Positions 1-3,910 of a DNA stretch of 5,070 nt are shown here, one piece after another (position 1 is the stretch's first letter; every line of letters begins with the position of its first letter). Source of the DNA: Pseudomonas sp. PGPPP3 (lineage in GTDB: Bacteria; Pseudomonadota; Gammaproteobacteria; Pseudomonadales; Pseudomonadaceae); NCBI GenBank assembly GCA_002256055.1, contig NKIE01000251.1, positions 1-5,070 of the forward strand, written 5' to 3'. The notes under the pieces are model-generated. The model was not told where the DNA came from, did no database searches, and saw only the letters and a list, made by a program, of their open reading frames with translations. Made by a program: the position numbers and the translations under genes.

Positions 1-342
1 GATGATGAGGCAAGTAAGGGCAACGATATCAGCCATGAAAACGCGGGCAACTTGAGCGTTGTAGTCGCCGACAGCCCAAGCCAGCCACAGAAAAGAGACA
101 ACGCTGACAAAGCCAGCCATGAACGCGATTGTCTGAAATGGGGGCCGAAAGGCGGCGAAGAGAAGGAACAGACCAAGGAGGCCGAAGAGCACGGCGCGAT
201 GACGCATGAGGATTGCAAGGTTGGGTTCATTGAAGGACAAGCCATAGAGCGCTGCAAGCCGTTCGCTTCCAAGCACGCCTGAAAGTGGCAGCAGGTGAAT
301 GACGGCGACTACAACAAGCATCGCTGATACCAAATAACGCAT
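1..342 (-). CDS. Hydrophobic integral membrane protein, cassette A (C-terminus cut by window edge)
   Basis: The reading frame is open from an ATG at 342 to the left edge, giving 114 residues with no stop in view. The start is supported by CAGGAG at 348-353, five bases upstream, and it lies shortly after the core site of attC1. The protein begins MRYLVSAMLVVVAVIHLLPL, a first membrane segment (about residues 2-22). Further hydrophobic stretches follow at about 49-66 (VLFGLLGLFLLFAAF), 71-90 (IAFMAGFVSVVSFLWLAWAV) and 100-114. A polar segment with SERLAALYGLSFNEPNLAIL separates the first and second. It resembles, from memory, small pseudomonad membrane proteins that carry the doubtful name phosphopantetheine adenylyltransferase; no enzyme motif of that family is visible, so that name should not be used. 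As the next ORF after an attC core it is probably a seventh cassette, but chromosomal flank is possible because no attC is seen after it. Confidence 0.8.
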   Translation of the reverse strand, partial: MRYLVSAMLVVVAVIHLLPLSGVLGSERLAALYGLSFNEPNLAILMRHRAVLFGLLGLFLLFAAFRPPFQTIAFMAGFVSVVSFLWLAWAVGDYNAQVARVFMADIVALTCLII

Positions 343-357
343 AGGCACTCCTGAAGG

Positions 358-432
358 GGCTAACGTTTGGTTAAGGGGCCGACTCTGCCCGTCCCAGAGA
401 GCGTAGCGAACGATTTGAACCGTTTGTTAGGC
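358..432 (-). repeat. attC site of cassette B
   Basis: Read on the minus strand this 75-bp site starts with R'' GCCTAAC (426-432) and ends with core GTTAGCC (358-364). Between them are the L'' segment GGTTCAAATCG and the L' segment CCCCTTAACC, the arrangement expected of a pseudomonad attC. R'' matches the core at the start of cassette B (GTTAGGC, 920-926) perfectly. The stop codon of the acetyltransferase gene lies inside R''. The core belongs to the 5' end of cassette A. Confidence 0.95.
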
Positions 433-906
433 ATCAGAACTTGTAATTGTTGCTGAACTGAGTGACTTGCCCATGACCACGCTGAGCGGATGCTCGGGAT
501 AGGAACCGAATACGCCCCGCCGCGCATAGCCTTGGTTTGTGTAGAACCTCAGTGCCTCCGGCTGATATGGCCCGGTTTCAAGCATGAGCTCCCTGCAACC
601 TGACTCGTAGGCACTTGCCTCTAGGGCGGCGATGACTTTCTTTGCAATACCTTTACCCCTGGCTTCGGGTAGCACATACATGCGCTTGACCTCGCCGTAA
701 GAGTCATTCAGCACGACAGCGCCACAGCCGAGGGCGGTGTGTTGTTCATCTCGTGCAACGACAAAAAGCACATTGGCTTTGGAGAGTGACGCGAGGTCGA
801 GCGCATAACGCGCCTCTGCCGGATACAGAGAGTCTTGATACGCATCGAGATCTGCGATGAGCGCTACGACATCCGGCTGATTGGGGGACTCTTGTTCGAC
901 GCGCAT
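427..906 (-). CDS. GNAT family N-acetyltransferase, cassette B
   Basis: This is a 159-residue cytoplasmic protein of the GNAT fold, which moves an acetyl group from acetyl-CoA to an amine; the substrate cannot be told. Motif A is at about residues 75-92: the strand VKRMYVLP is followed by the acetyl-CoA pyrophosphate loop RGKGIA (R-x-x-G-x-G/A). The later strand LMLETG (107-112) and the segment EALRFYTNQGYARRG (117-131) correspond to the conserved C-terminal part with the usual Tyr before the last strands. Length is normal for a single-domain GNAT. The ATG at 906 is the only usable start, because a TAG lies in frame within the upstream core site. There is no clear Shine-Dalgarno sequence, so translation may depend on coupling or be weak. 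The TAA is inside attC R''. GNAT genes are common integron cargo; some confer drug resistance, but nothing here identifies an aminoglycoside or streptothricin enzyme. Confidence 0.93.
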   Translation of the reverse strand: MRVEQESPNQPDVVALIADLDAYQDSLYPAEARYALDLASLSKANVLFVVARDEQHTALGCGAVVLNDSYGEVKRMYVLPEARGKGIAKKVIAALEASAYESGCRELMLETGPYQPEALRFYTNQGYARRGVFGSYPEHPLSVVMGKSLSSATITSSDA

Positions 907-919
907 ATTGGATTCTGAT

Positions 920-995
920 GCCTAACGTTTAGGTTAAGGGGCTGCGGTACACGGCCCCAGAGAGCGAAGCGAACGATTTGAACCAATTGTTATGC
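920..995 (-). repeat. attC site of cassette C
   Basis: This 76-bp site reads R'' GCATAAC (989-995) to core GTTAGGC (920-926) on the minus strand, with L'' GGTTCAAATCG and L' CCCCTTAACC. R'' is the exact complement of the core at the start of cassette C (GTTATGC, 1616-1622). It is nearly identical to the attC of cassette D. GGGGC and GCCCC can pair in the central part, and one unpaired base between the L boxes (ttGaacc opposite ggttaa on the plus strand) fits the extrahelical base used by integrases for strand choice. Confidence 0.96.
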
Positions 996-1598
996 TGGGC
1001 TTTTGCATAAAGCTCTATTCTTTTGAATTTGAATATAATTTTCAAAGGTGCCGTATTTTTCAGGCATGACAATTTTTTTACTAGGATTTATGCGGATATT
1101 TTCAGCGTTGGCTCGTAAGCTCTCATCGTAAGCCGTGCAGGCTGACGGATTATCTCCCAGTGCCTCGTAGGCAAAACCCATGTTCAGGCTTACATTACTA
1201 ACGATGTCATAGTTAGCAGTTTGCGTGTAGATGCTGCGTGATTTTTGAAGATATTCAATAGCTTTCGAATAGCGATTTTCCAAGTTTACCGATGGCTCGG
1301 CAAAGCCGTTTTGAACATAATGTTGCTTCCATTGTCCGCTGAAAGAATTGGACATAAAGAAAAGCCCATAGATTCGATAGGCATCAGCAAAGCAAAGTTT
1401 GTCGTTGGTTTCTTTGCATATAGCCAGAGACTCGACAATTAGCCGTTCTGCTGCAGTAGGTCTGTTCTGGTCGACTAATGCATCGGCATCCGCCAATTTC
1501 TGATGCGGATCTGAGCTTTTAACTACGCCAACAGCAGAGCATCCGCTGATTAACATGAGTACAAGAGTAATGCTTGCTGCAAAACTTCTCTGCTTCAT
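990..1598 (-). CDS. TPR-like lipoprotein of unknown function, cassette C
   Basis: The start chosen is the ATG at 1598, because GGAG lies at 1604-1607, five bases upstream. The protein then begins with a textbook lipoprotein signal: MKQR, a hydrophobic stretch, then the lipobox LISGC with Cys20. Ser at +2 favours the outer membrane. An in-frame ATG at 1619, inside the core site, would add seven residues that spoil the signal peptide. The mature part is helical. Residues about 33-80 (DADALVDQNRPTAAERLIVESLAIC, then ADAYRIYGLFF) form a likely helix pair. Residues about 111-163 hold SKAIEYLQKSRSIY and LNMGFAYEALGDNPSACTAY, which fits the TPR consensus of G/A-Y at the turn and A-x-x-x-Y afterwards. 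Such repeats usually bind protein partners; the partner is unknown. Length is 202 residues. The stop lies inside attC R''. The DNA looks AT-richer than chrA. Confidence 0.88.
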   Translation of the reverse strand: MKQRSFAASITLVLMLISGCSAVGVVKSSDPHQKLADADALVDQNRPTAAERLIVESLAICKETNDKLCFADAYRIYGLFFMSNSFSGQWKQHYVQNGFAEPSVNLENRYSKAIEYLQKSRSIYTQTANYDIVSNVSLNMGFAYEALGDNPSACTAYDESLRANAENIRINPSKKIVMPEKYGTFENYIQIQKNRALCKSPA

Positions 1599-1615
1599 TG
1601 TGGCTCCACGATTAG

Positions 1616-1692
1616 GCATAACGATTAAGCTAAGGGGCCGGCTTTAGCCCGCCCCAGCGAGCGAAGCGAACGATTTGAACCGCTAGTTAGAC
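1616..1692 (-). repeat. attC site of cassette D
   Basis: This is the longest site of the set at 77 bp, R'' GTCTAAC (1686-1692) to core GTTATGC (1616-1622). R'' pairs with the core at the start of cassette D (GTTAGAT, 2157-2163) except for one G-T wobble position. The left half (plus strand gcataacgattaagctaagg) is identical to that of the cassette G site rather than to its nearer neighbours. The central part can form GGGGC-GGCT-TT-AGCC-GCCCC with single bulges. Confidence 0.95.
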
Positions 1693-1694
1693 TT

Positions 1695-2138
1695 TTACTT
1701 TCGACTAATAAATTGAAAATCTGCTTTTGATTTCTCTATAACTTTTTGTATTTGTGATTCTTGATCCGAATTTCCCGCAAAATATATTTTCAAACCGCTA
1801 AAGTCTTGATTATTCAGCGCACCACTAATAACAGCATTATCTAACGAGTTGTTTCCTCCAATAATCAAAAATCCTGCATCGCCATTTTTCTTGGCCGCGA
1901 TTAGTGCTTCTTGTAAGCTTGATGCATTTGCACCACCTCCCATCGATATTGTTAAACTATCAGCGAGCATTCCGTGACTTGGAATTTCAGCGACTCGGAA
2001 ATTTATACTGGTTTCGCCGGGTTTAAGGCTTGAGACTAAGTCTTGGGATGCCTCCGTAAATATTTCATTATTGCTTTTCCCTGAGGCGGCACATCCCGAA
2101 AAAAATATCAGCATCGATATAAGTAGCATTTTATTCAT
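1695..2138 (-). CDS. Small lipoprotein of unknown function, cassette D
   Basis: This is a 147-residue protein with a short lipoprotein signal, MNKMLLISMLIFFSGCAASG. The lipobox is FSGC with Cys16, and Ala follows at +2. The ATG at 2138 is supported by AAGGAA at 2145-2150, six bases upstream; the second Met at residue 4 lacks such support. After a Ser/Gly-rich linker the mature part seems to alternate helix and strand: helix about 74-86 (SLQEALIAAKKNG), strand 89-94 (GFLIIGG), helix 99-108, strand 115-121 (LKIYFAG), helix 124-137 (DQESQIQKVIEKSK), strand 140-144 (DFQFI). That suggests a small alpha/beta domain exposed in the periplasm; this is inference. I do not recognise a family and no catalytic motif is evident. 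The stop is just outside attC. Confidence 0.87.
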   Translation of the reverse strand: MNKMLLISMLIFFSGCAASGKSNNEIFTEASQDLVSSLKPGETSINFRVAEIPSHGMLADSLTISMGGGANASSLQEALIAAKKNGDAGFLIIGGNNSLDNAVISGALNNQDFSGLKIYFAGNSDQESQIQKVIEKSKADFQFISRK

Positions 2139-2156
2139 TACACGTTCCTTGTAGAG

Positions 2157-2232
2157 ATCTAACGTTTAGGTTAAGGGGCTGCGGTACGCAGTCCCAGAGA
2201 GCGAAGCGAACGATTTGAACCGCTTGTTATGC
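2157..2232 (-). repeat. attC site of cassette E
   Basis: This 76-bp site runs from R'' GCATAAC (2226-2232) to core GTTAGAT (2157-2163). R'' is the exact complement of the core at the start of cassette E (GTTATGC, 2876-2882). Apart from the ends and a few central bases it matches the cassette C site (920-995), suggesting recent common origin of the two attC sites although their genes are unrelated. Confidence 0.96.
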
Positions 2233-2859
2233 GTTTCGCGCAAAATCCGAGGCCCTTATTGGAGTGTTTTGCTCCAGAAACCGTGCAGCGCTCTCTAGAC
2301 TCGGAAGTGAGTTGGTGAAGGATTTCAACTCATCGTTAATTTCTTTTGATATTTTCACGACATACTCATTGCTTTCTAGTTTTACTGAGACTGTTATTTT
2401 TTCGTCCCCCGCTGGGGTGGTGTTAATCATAGAAGTGCATATTTCGTTAGAGCTACCTAATAGATGCGACAAAAGAAAAACTTGCTTGCTGTGATTAGTT
2501 TCCTCCCAAAGCCTACTCTCAGGTGAACTGTACTGATATAAAGCATAAAGCATAGGGATTGAAAGTATAAAAGTAACGACTAAGTCGATAAGCGCTTCCG
2601 CGGTTGGCTTGGTAAATAATATGATTGAGCGCAATGATAGGGAGGCTATATTTAACCAAAATAAAAATCTCCACCCTGAACGCGTCCAAATCATTTTTTT
2701 GGATGTATAGCCGTATAGTCCGGCTAAGTAAATTAGAGTGAAAGCGCCACTTATGAATGCAGGTAAAATTGAGGTGTTAGTGCTAAAGGCGGAAACTATA
2801 CCAAGAAGAGCATAAATACCTAGTAAAGCGCTATAAATTATCCATGCGGTATTTTTCAT
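2227..2859 (-). CDS. Four-helix membrane protein with soluble C-terminal domain, cassette E
   Basis: This is a 210-residue inner-membrane protein that I cannot place in a named family. Four hydrophobic segments are visible at about residues 5-25 (WIIYSALLGIYALLGIVSAF), 31-51 (ILPAFISGAFTLIYLAGLYG), 63-83 (GWRFLFWLNIASLS onward) and 88-109 (ALIDLVVTFILSIPMLYALY). The loop between the second and third carries YTSKKMIWTRSGWR; its positive charge suggests it is cytoplasmic, placing both termini in the cytoplasm. Residues 110-210 form a soluble tail with two probable strands (KITVSVKLES, EYVVKISKEI) and a helical end. The start at 2859 is well supported by CAGGAG at 2865-2870, five bases upstream. 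The stop is inside attC R''. Confidence 0.87.
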   Translation of the reverse strand: MKNTAWIIYSALLGIYALLGIVSAFSTNTSILPAFISGAFTLIYLAGLYGYTSKKMIWTRSGWRFLFWLNIASLSLRSIILFTKPTAEALIDLVVTFILSIPMLYALYQYSSPESRLWEETNHSKQVFLLSHLLGSSNEICTSMINTTPAGDEKITVSVKLESNEYVVKISKEINDELKSFTNSLPSLESAARFLEQNTPIRASDFARNA

Positions 2860-2875
2860 GCATACTCCTGTTTAC

Positions 2876-2951
2876 GCATAACGTTTTGGTTAAGGGGTGG
2901 GCTTTAGCCCGTCCAGCGAGCACAGCGAGCGATTTGAACCAATTGTTATGC
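2876..2951 (-). repeat. attC site of cassette F
   Basis: This 76-bp site runs from R'' GCATAAC (2945-2951) to core GTTATGC (2876-2882). Both ends are the same sequence in inverse orientation, and R'' exactly complements the core at the start of cassette F (GTTATGC, 3304-3310). The L'' half carries gcacagcgag where most other sites have gcgaagcgaa; the central GGGCTTTAGCCC can form a tight hairpin. Confidence 0.95.
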
Positions 2952-2953
2952 AT

Positions 2954-3301
2954 TTACACACGGTTTACGCCTTTGTTTTTTGTGATGTAAATGATTGTGC
3001 AAACAGCTGCTGCAAGAAATAAATAAGGTTCTATTAGTGACGAGAGATTTAGGATTTGCTGATTGAATTCTGTTGGATTACACCCGCCACTAGGGCATTG
3101 CATTGGAATGAATGCCATTATTGAGAATTTTGTGAGCTTTGTAATGGCGCATAGCAAGAGAAACACGAATGCTAACAAGGCAACAGCTGAGCGATGCCTT
3201 ATTGAAAATATTAACGATGCAATGCCAAACAAAGAAAATCCAACTGCAAGAATTAATAATTCAGGTGCAAGCATTGTCATTGTGGTGGTGTATTCATTCA
3301 T
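2954..3301 (-). CDS. Small three-helix membrane protein with CPSGGC loop, cassette F
   Basis: With the ATG at 3301 this is 115 residues. Membrane segments lie at about 12-34 (LAPELLILAVGFSLFGIASL onward), 38-55 (AVALLAFVFLLLCAITKL) and 88-107 (LIEPYLFLAAAVCTIIYI). The positive clusters SIRHRS after the first and KNKGVNRV at the end should be cytoplasmic, which puts the N-terminus and the loop with CPSGGC (69-74) in the periplasm. The two loop cysteines could form a disulfide or bind a metal; this is inference. Start choice is uncertain. A second ATG at 3307 lies in the core site, a GTG at 3334 would read through attC, and later Met codons occur at residues 8 and 10; none has a Shine-Dalgarno sequence. 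I do not recognise the family. The stop is three bases outside attC. Confidence 0.8.
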   Translation of the reverse strand: MNEYTTTMTMLAPELLILAVGFSLFGIASLIFSIRHRSAVALLAFVFLLLCAITKLTKFSIMAFIPMQCPSGGCNPTEFNQQILNLSSLIEPYLFLAAAVCTIIYITKNKGVNRV

Positions 3302-3303
3302 AT

Positions 3304-3379
3304 GCATAACGATTAAGCTAAGGGGCGGCGGCACGCGGTCCCAGCGAATGAAATGAGCGATTTCAGCGCCTTGCTAGGT
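3304..3379 (-). repeat. attC site of cassette G, divergent with a degenerate R'' box
   Basis: This 76-bp site keeps an intact core GTTATGC (3304-3310), but its R'' end reads ACCTAGC (3373-3379), with AGC where the invariant AAC is expected. R'' still matches the complement of the core at the start of cassette G (GTTAGGT, 3659-3665) at the other six positions, so the alignment is secure. The L'' half differs from all others (plus strand gaatgaaatgagcgatttcagc). The L boxes still pair, because left gctaa faces right tt(c)agc with one extrahelical base. Confidence 0.88.
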
Positions 3380-3382
3380 GTG

Positions 3383-3637
3383 TTAGCACTGATTGTTTTC
3401 AAGGTCAGACTCAAGTATATAAATACTGTTTTTAATAGGGTTATGACAGTGAAGACCATGTGATGAAATAGCCCGATTAAACTGCACTAAAACGCGTTTT
3501 CGCTGATTGATTTGTTCAATAACTGTTCCTGACTCGCCGATTAGACGCCAATAGTTTTCAGCTGGGTCACAGTCAGTCGGAGCCGTTTCCGTTCCGTTAA
3601 ATGAGCGAAGAACGACACAACAATTGAGCTCTAGCAA
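3383..3637 (-). CDS. Small conserved-looking soluble protein, cassette G (TTG start)
   Basis: This is an 84-residue protein without signal peptide or membrane segment, so probably cytoplasmic. The start is a TTG at 3637, chosen because CAGGAG lies at 3646-3651, eight bases upstream; no in-frame ATG is available. The core region holds CDPAENYWRLIGESGTVIEQ (about 23-42), RVLVQFN (48-54), then GLHCHNPIKNSIYILESDLE (61-80). From memory, proteins with this pattern (D-C-D-P-x-E-N-Y/F-W, G-L-H-C-H-N-P-I-x-N-S-L-Y) recur among integron-cassette hypotheticals, but no function is known to me. The short strands with G-x-V and V-x-F spacing would suit a small SH3-like beta barrel; that is inference. It is the first cassette of the array, nearest chrA, so it would be the best placed for any upstream promoter. 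Confidence 0.8.
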   Translation of the reverse strand: MLELNCCVVLRSFNGTETAPTDCDPAENYWRLIGESGTVIEQINQRKRVLVQFNRAISSHGLHCHNPIKNSIYILESDLENNQC

Positions 3638-3654
3638 CGATGAAACTCCTGCAT
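3631..3654 (-). CDS. Possible seven-codon leader ORF overlapping the cassette G start
   Basis: An ATG at 3654 opens a frame encoding MQEFHRC and ends with TAG at 3631-3633, overlapping the TTG start codon region of the cassette G gene (TTGCTAG). AGGTG from the core site lies three bases upstream of the ATG and could act as its ribosome site. Termination here would place ribosomes on the downstream start, which suggests translational coupling. An ORF this short may well be chance. Confidence 0.25.
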   Translation of the reverse strand: MQEFHRC

Positions 3655-3658
3655 AAGC

Positions 3659-3665
3659 ACCTAAC
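3659..3665 (-). other. Core recombination site at the 5' boundary of cassette G
   Basis: The minus strand reads GTTAGGT, fitting GTTRRRY. It marks the start of the first cassette because its complement, ACCTAAC, matches the R'' box of cassette G's own attC at six of seven positions. The sequence to the right (3666 on) is not a standard attC, so the G at 3665 should derive from an attI or secondary site. Confidence 0.8.
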
Positions 3666-3676
3666 TATAAGTAGAC

Positions 3677-3712
3677 GACACAAACGGCGTAATGCTTTAC
3701 GCCACTTGTGTC
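3677..3712. repeat. Imperfect inverted repeat (hairpin) beside the first cassette
   Basis: On the plus strand gacacaa (3677-3683) pairs with ttgtgtc (3706-3712), and ggcgtaa (3686-3692) pairs with ttacgcc (3697-3703). A two-by-two internal loop lies between the arms and the terminal loop is tgct. No U-run follows on either strand, so it is not a standard terminator. Two stems separated by a small symmetric loop, 11 bases from a core site, recall the fold of an attC, but a canonical R'' box is missing at the far side. Confidence 0.8.
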
Positions 3713-3732
3713 TGATAACGTTCCTTGTCCAT
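3697..3732 (-). CDS. Eleven-codon ORF with strong ribosome site upstream of the cassettes
   Basis: An ATG at 3732 encodes MDKERYQTQVA and stops at TAA 3697-3699. AAGGAG at 3739-3744 stands six bases upstream, one of the best ribosome sites in the window. The stop codon lies in the loop-side arm of the 3677-3712 hairpin, so translation would melt one side of it. It may be the surviving N-terminus of a chromosomal gene cut by the array, or a short translated leader comparable to the ORF-11 of class 1 attI1, which helps translate cassettes lacking their own ribosome site. Both are inference. Confidence 0.4.
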   Translation of the reverse strand: MDKERYQTQVA

Positions 3733-3815
3733 GCGTAACTCCTTGAATGCGCGCGTATCGTCTTGGGCAAAGGCGACACGGCAAAAGAAGGGAAAACGAC
3801 AGGATCAAACCACTG

Positions 3816-3842
3816 ATTTCGCCAGCCCTGTGCCGGCGAAAT
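3816..3842. repeat. Hairpin downstream of chrA
   Basis: The arms atttcgcc (3816-3823) and ggcgaaat (3835-3842) are perfect 8-base inverse complements around an 11-base loop, with two further possible G-C pairs inside. It lies about 70 bases past the chrA stop. No U-tract follows directly on the minus strand, though T-rich stretches occur 20-40 bases later. It could mark or protect the chrA transcript end, but a rho-independent terminator is not shown. Confidence 0.5.
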
Positions 3843-3910
3843 ACCTGGCCAACTTAACCAACTCCGCTGAGGCTGTCTATTCCGGCCCGCGCACAGCCTA
3901 CGGCCAAGCC

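Larger units (their letters stand above)
1..3665 (-). mobile_element. Integron gene-cassette array (six complete cassettes and one partial), no integrase seen
   Basis: Seven consecutive minus-strand genes are separated by six related recombination sites of 75-77 bp (attC). Taking cleavage between G and TT of each GTTRRRY core, the cassettes are G 3310-3664, F 2882-3309, E 2163-2881, D 1622-2162, C 926-1621, B 364-925 and a partial A at 1-363. Every complete cassette has one ORF directly followed by its attC, with little non-coding DNA. For each complete cassette the attC R'' box is the reverse complement of the core at that cassette's own 5' end (exact in B, C, E and F, one mismatch in D and G). 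The close similarity of the attC sites is typical of chromosomal integrons rather than mixed mobile class 1 arrays. No intI is visible, so the array may be of the integrase-lacking type; the left end is outside the window. Confidence 0.93.
3638..3910 (-). other. Array boundary region between chrA and the first cassette, no convincing protein gene
   Basis: These 273 bases hold the 5' core of cassette G, an 18+18-base imperfect hairpin, an 11-codon ORF with a strong ribosome site and a second hairpin nearer chrA. In a complete integron this is where attI and the divergent integrase gene would start, on the plus strand. The plus-strand frame at 3725-3937 has no ribosome site, overlaps chrA antisense and shows no tyrosine-recombinase motif in its 70 codons. 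I see no convincing -35/-10 pair. The best -10 is TATAGT on the minus strand at 3664-3669, overlapping the core, without a good -35. The region may be an attI remnant or simply chromosomal DNA at the insertion point. Confidence 0.6.

Noticed and set aside
52..282. Plus-strand ORF of 76 codons at the left edge
   Set aside because: It is antisense to the membrane protein gene that runs from 342 off the left edge and has its own ribosome site; the plus-strand product is of low-complexity charged composition.
1..342. Naming the left-edge protein phosphopantetheine adenylyltransferase
   Set aside because: Similar membrane proteins seem to carry that name in databases, but the sequence is hydrophobic throughout and lacks the nucleotidyltransferase HxGH motif.
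1245..1442. Plus-strand ORFs antisense to cassettes C, E and F (also 2264-2494 and 3063-3356)
   Set aside because: Each lies opposite a better minus-strand gene with signal peptide or membrane topology, and none has cassette-consistent placement relative to attC.
358..3379. Regularly repeated, partly palindromic sequences that might be read as a CRISPR array or REP elements
   Set aside because: The repeats are 75-77 bp, separated by about 350-720 bp that each encode one gene, and end in GTTRRRY/RYYYAAC boxes; this is attC organisation.
3664..3692. Promoter for the array: TATAGT at 3664-3669 with TTACGC 17 bases upstream (minus strand)
   Set aside because: The -10 is good but the -35 matches the consensus at only two of six positions, and the site overlaps the hairpin and core; too weak to list as a promoter.
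3677..3712. Hairpin as a rho-independent terminator
   Set aside because: Neither strand has a U-run after the stem, and the stem is interrupted by a symmetric internal loop.
3597..3779. Minus-strand ORF of 60 codons crossing the first core site
   Set aside because: It runs through the hairpin and core site, has an Arg/Cys-rich product typical of non-coding frames, and overlaps the better supported cassette G start.
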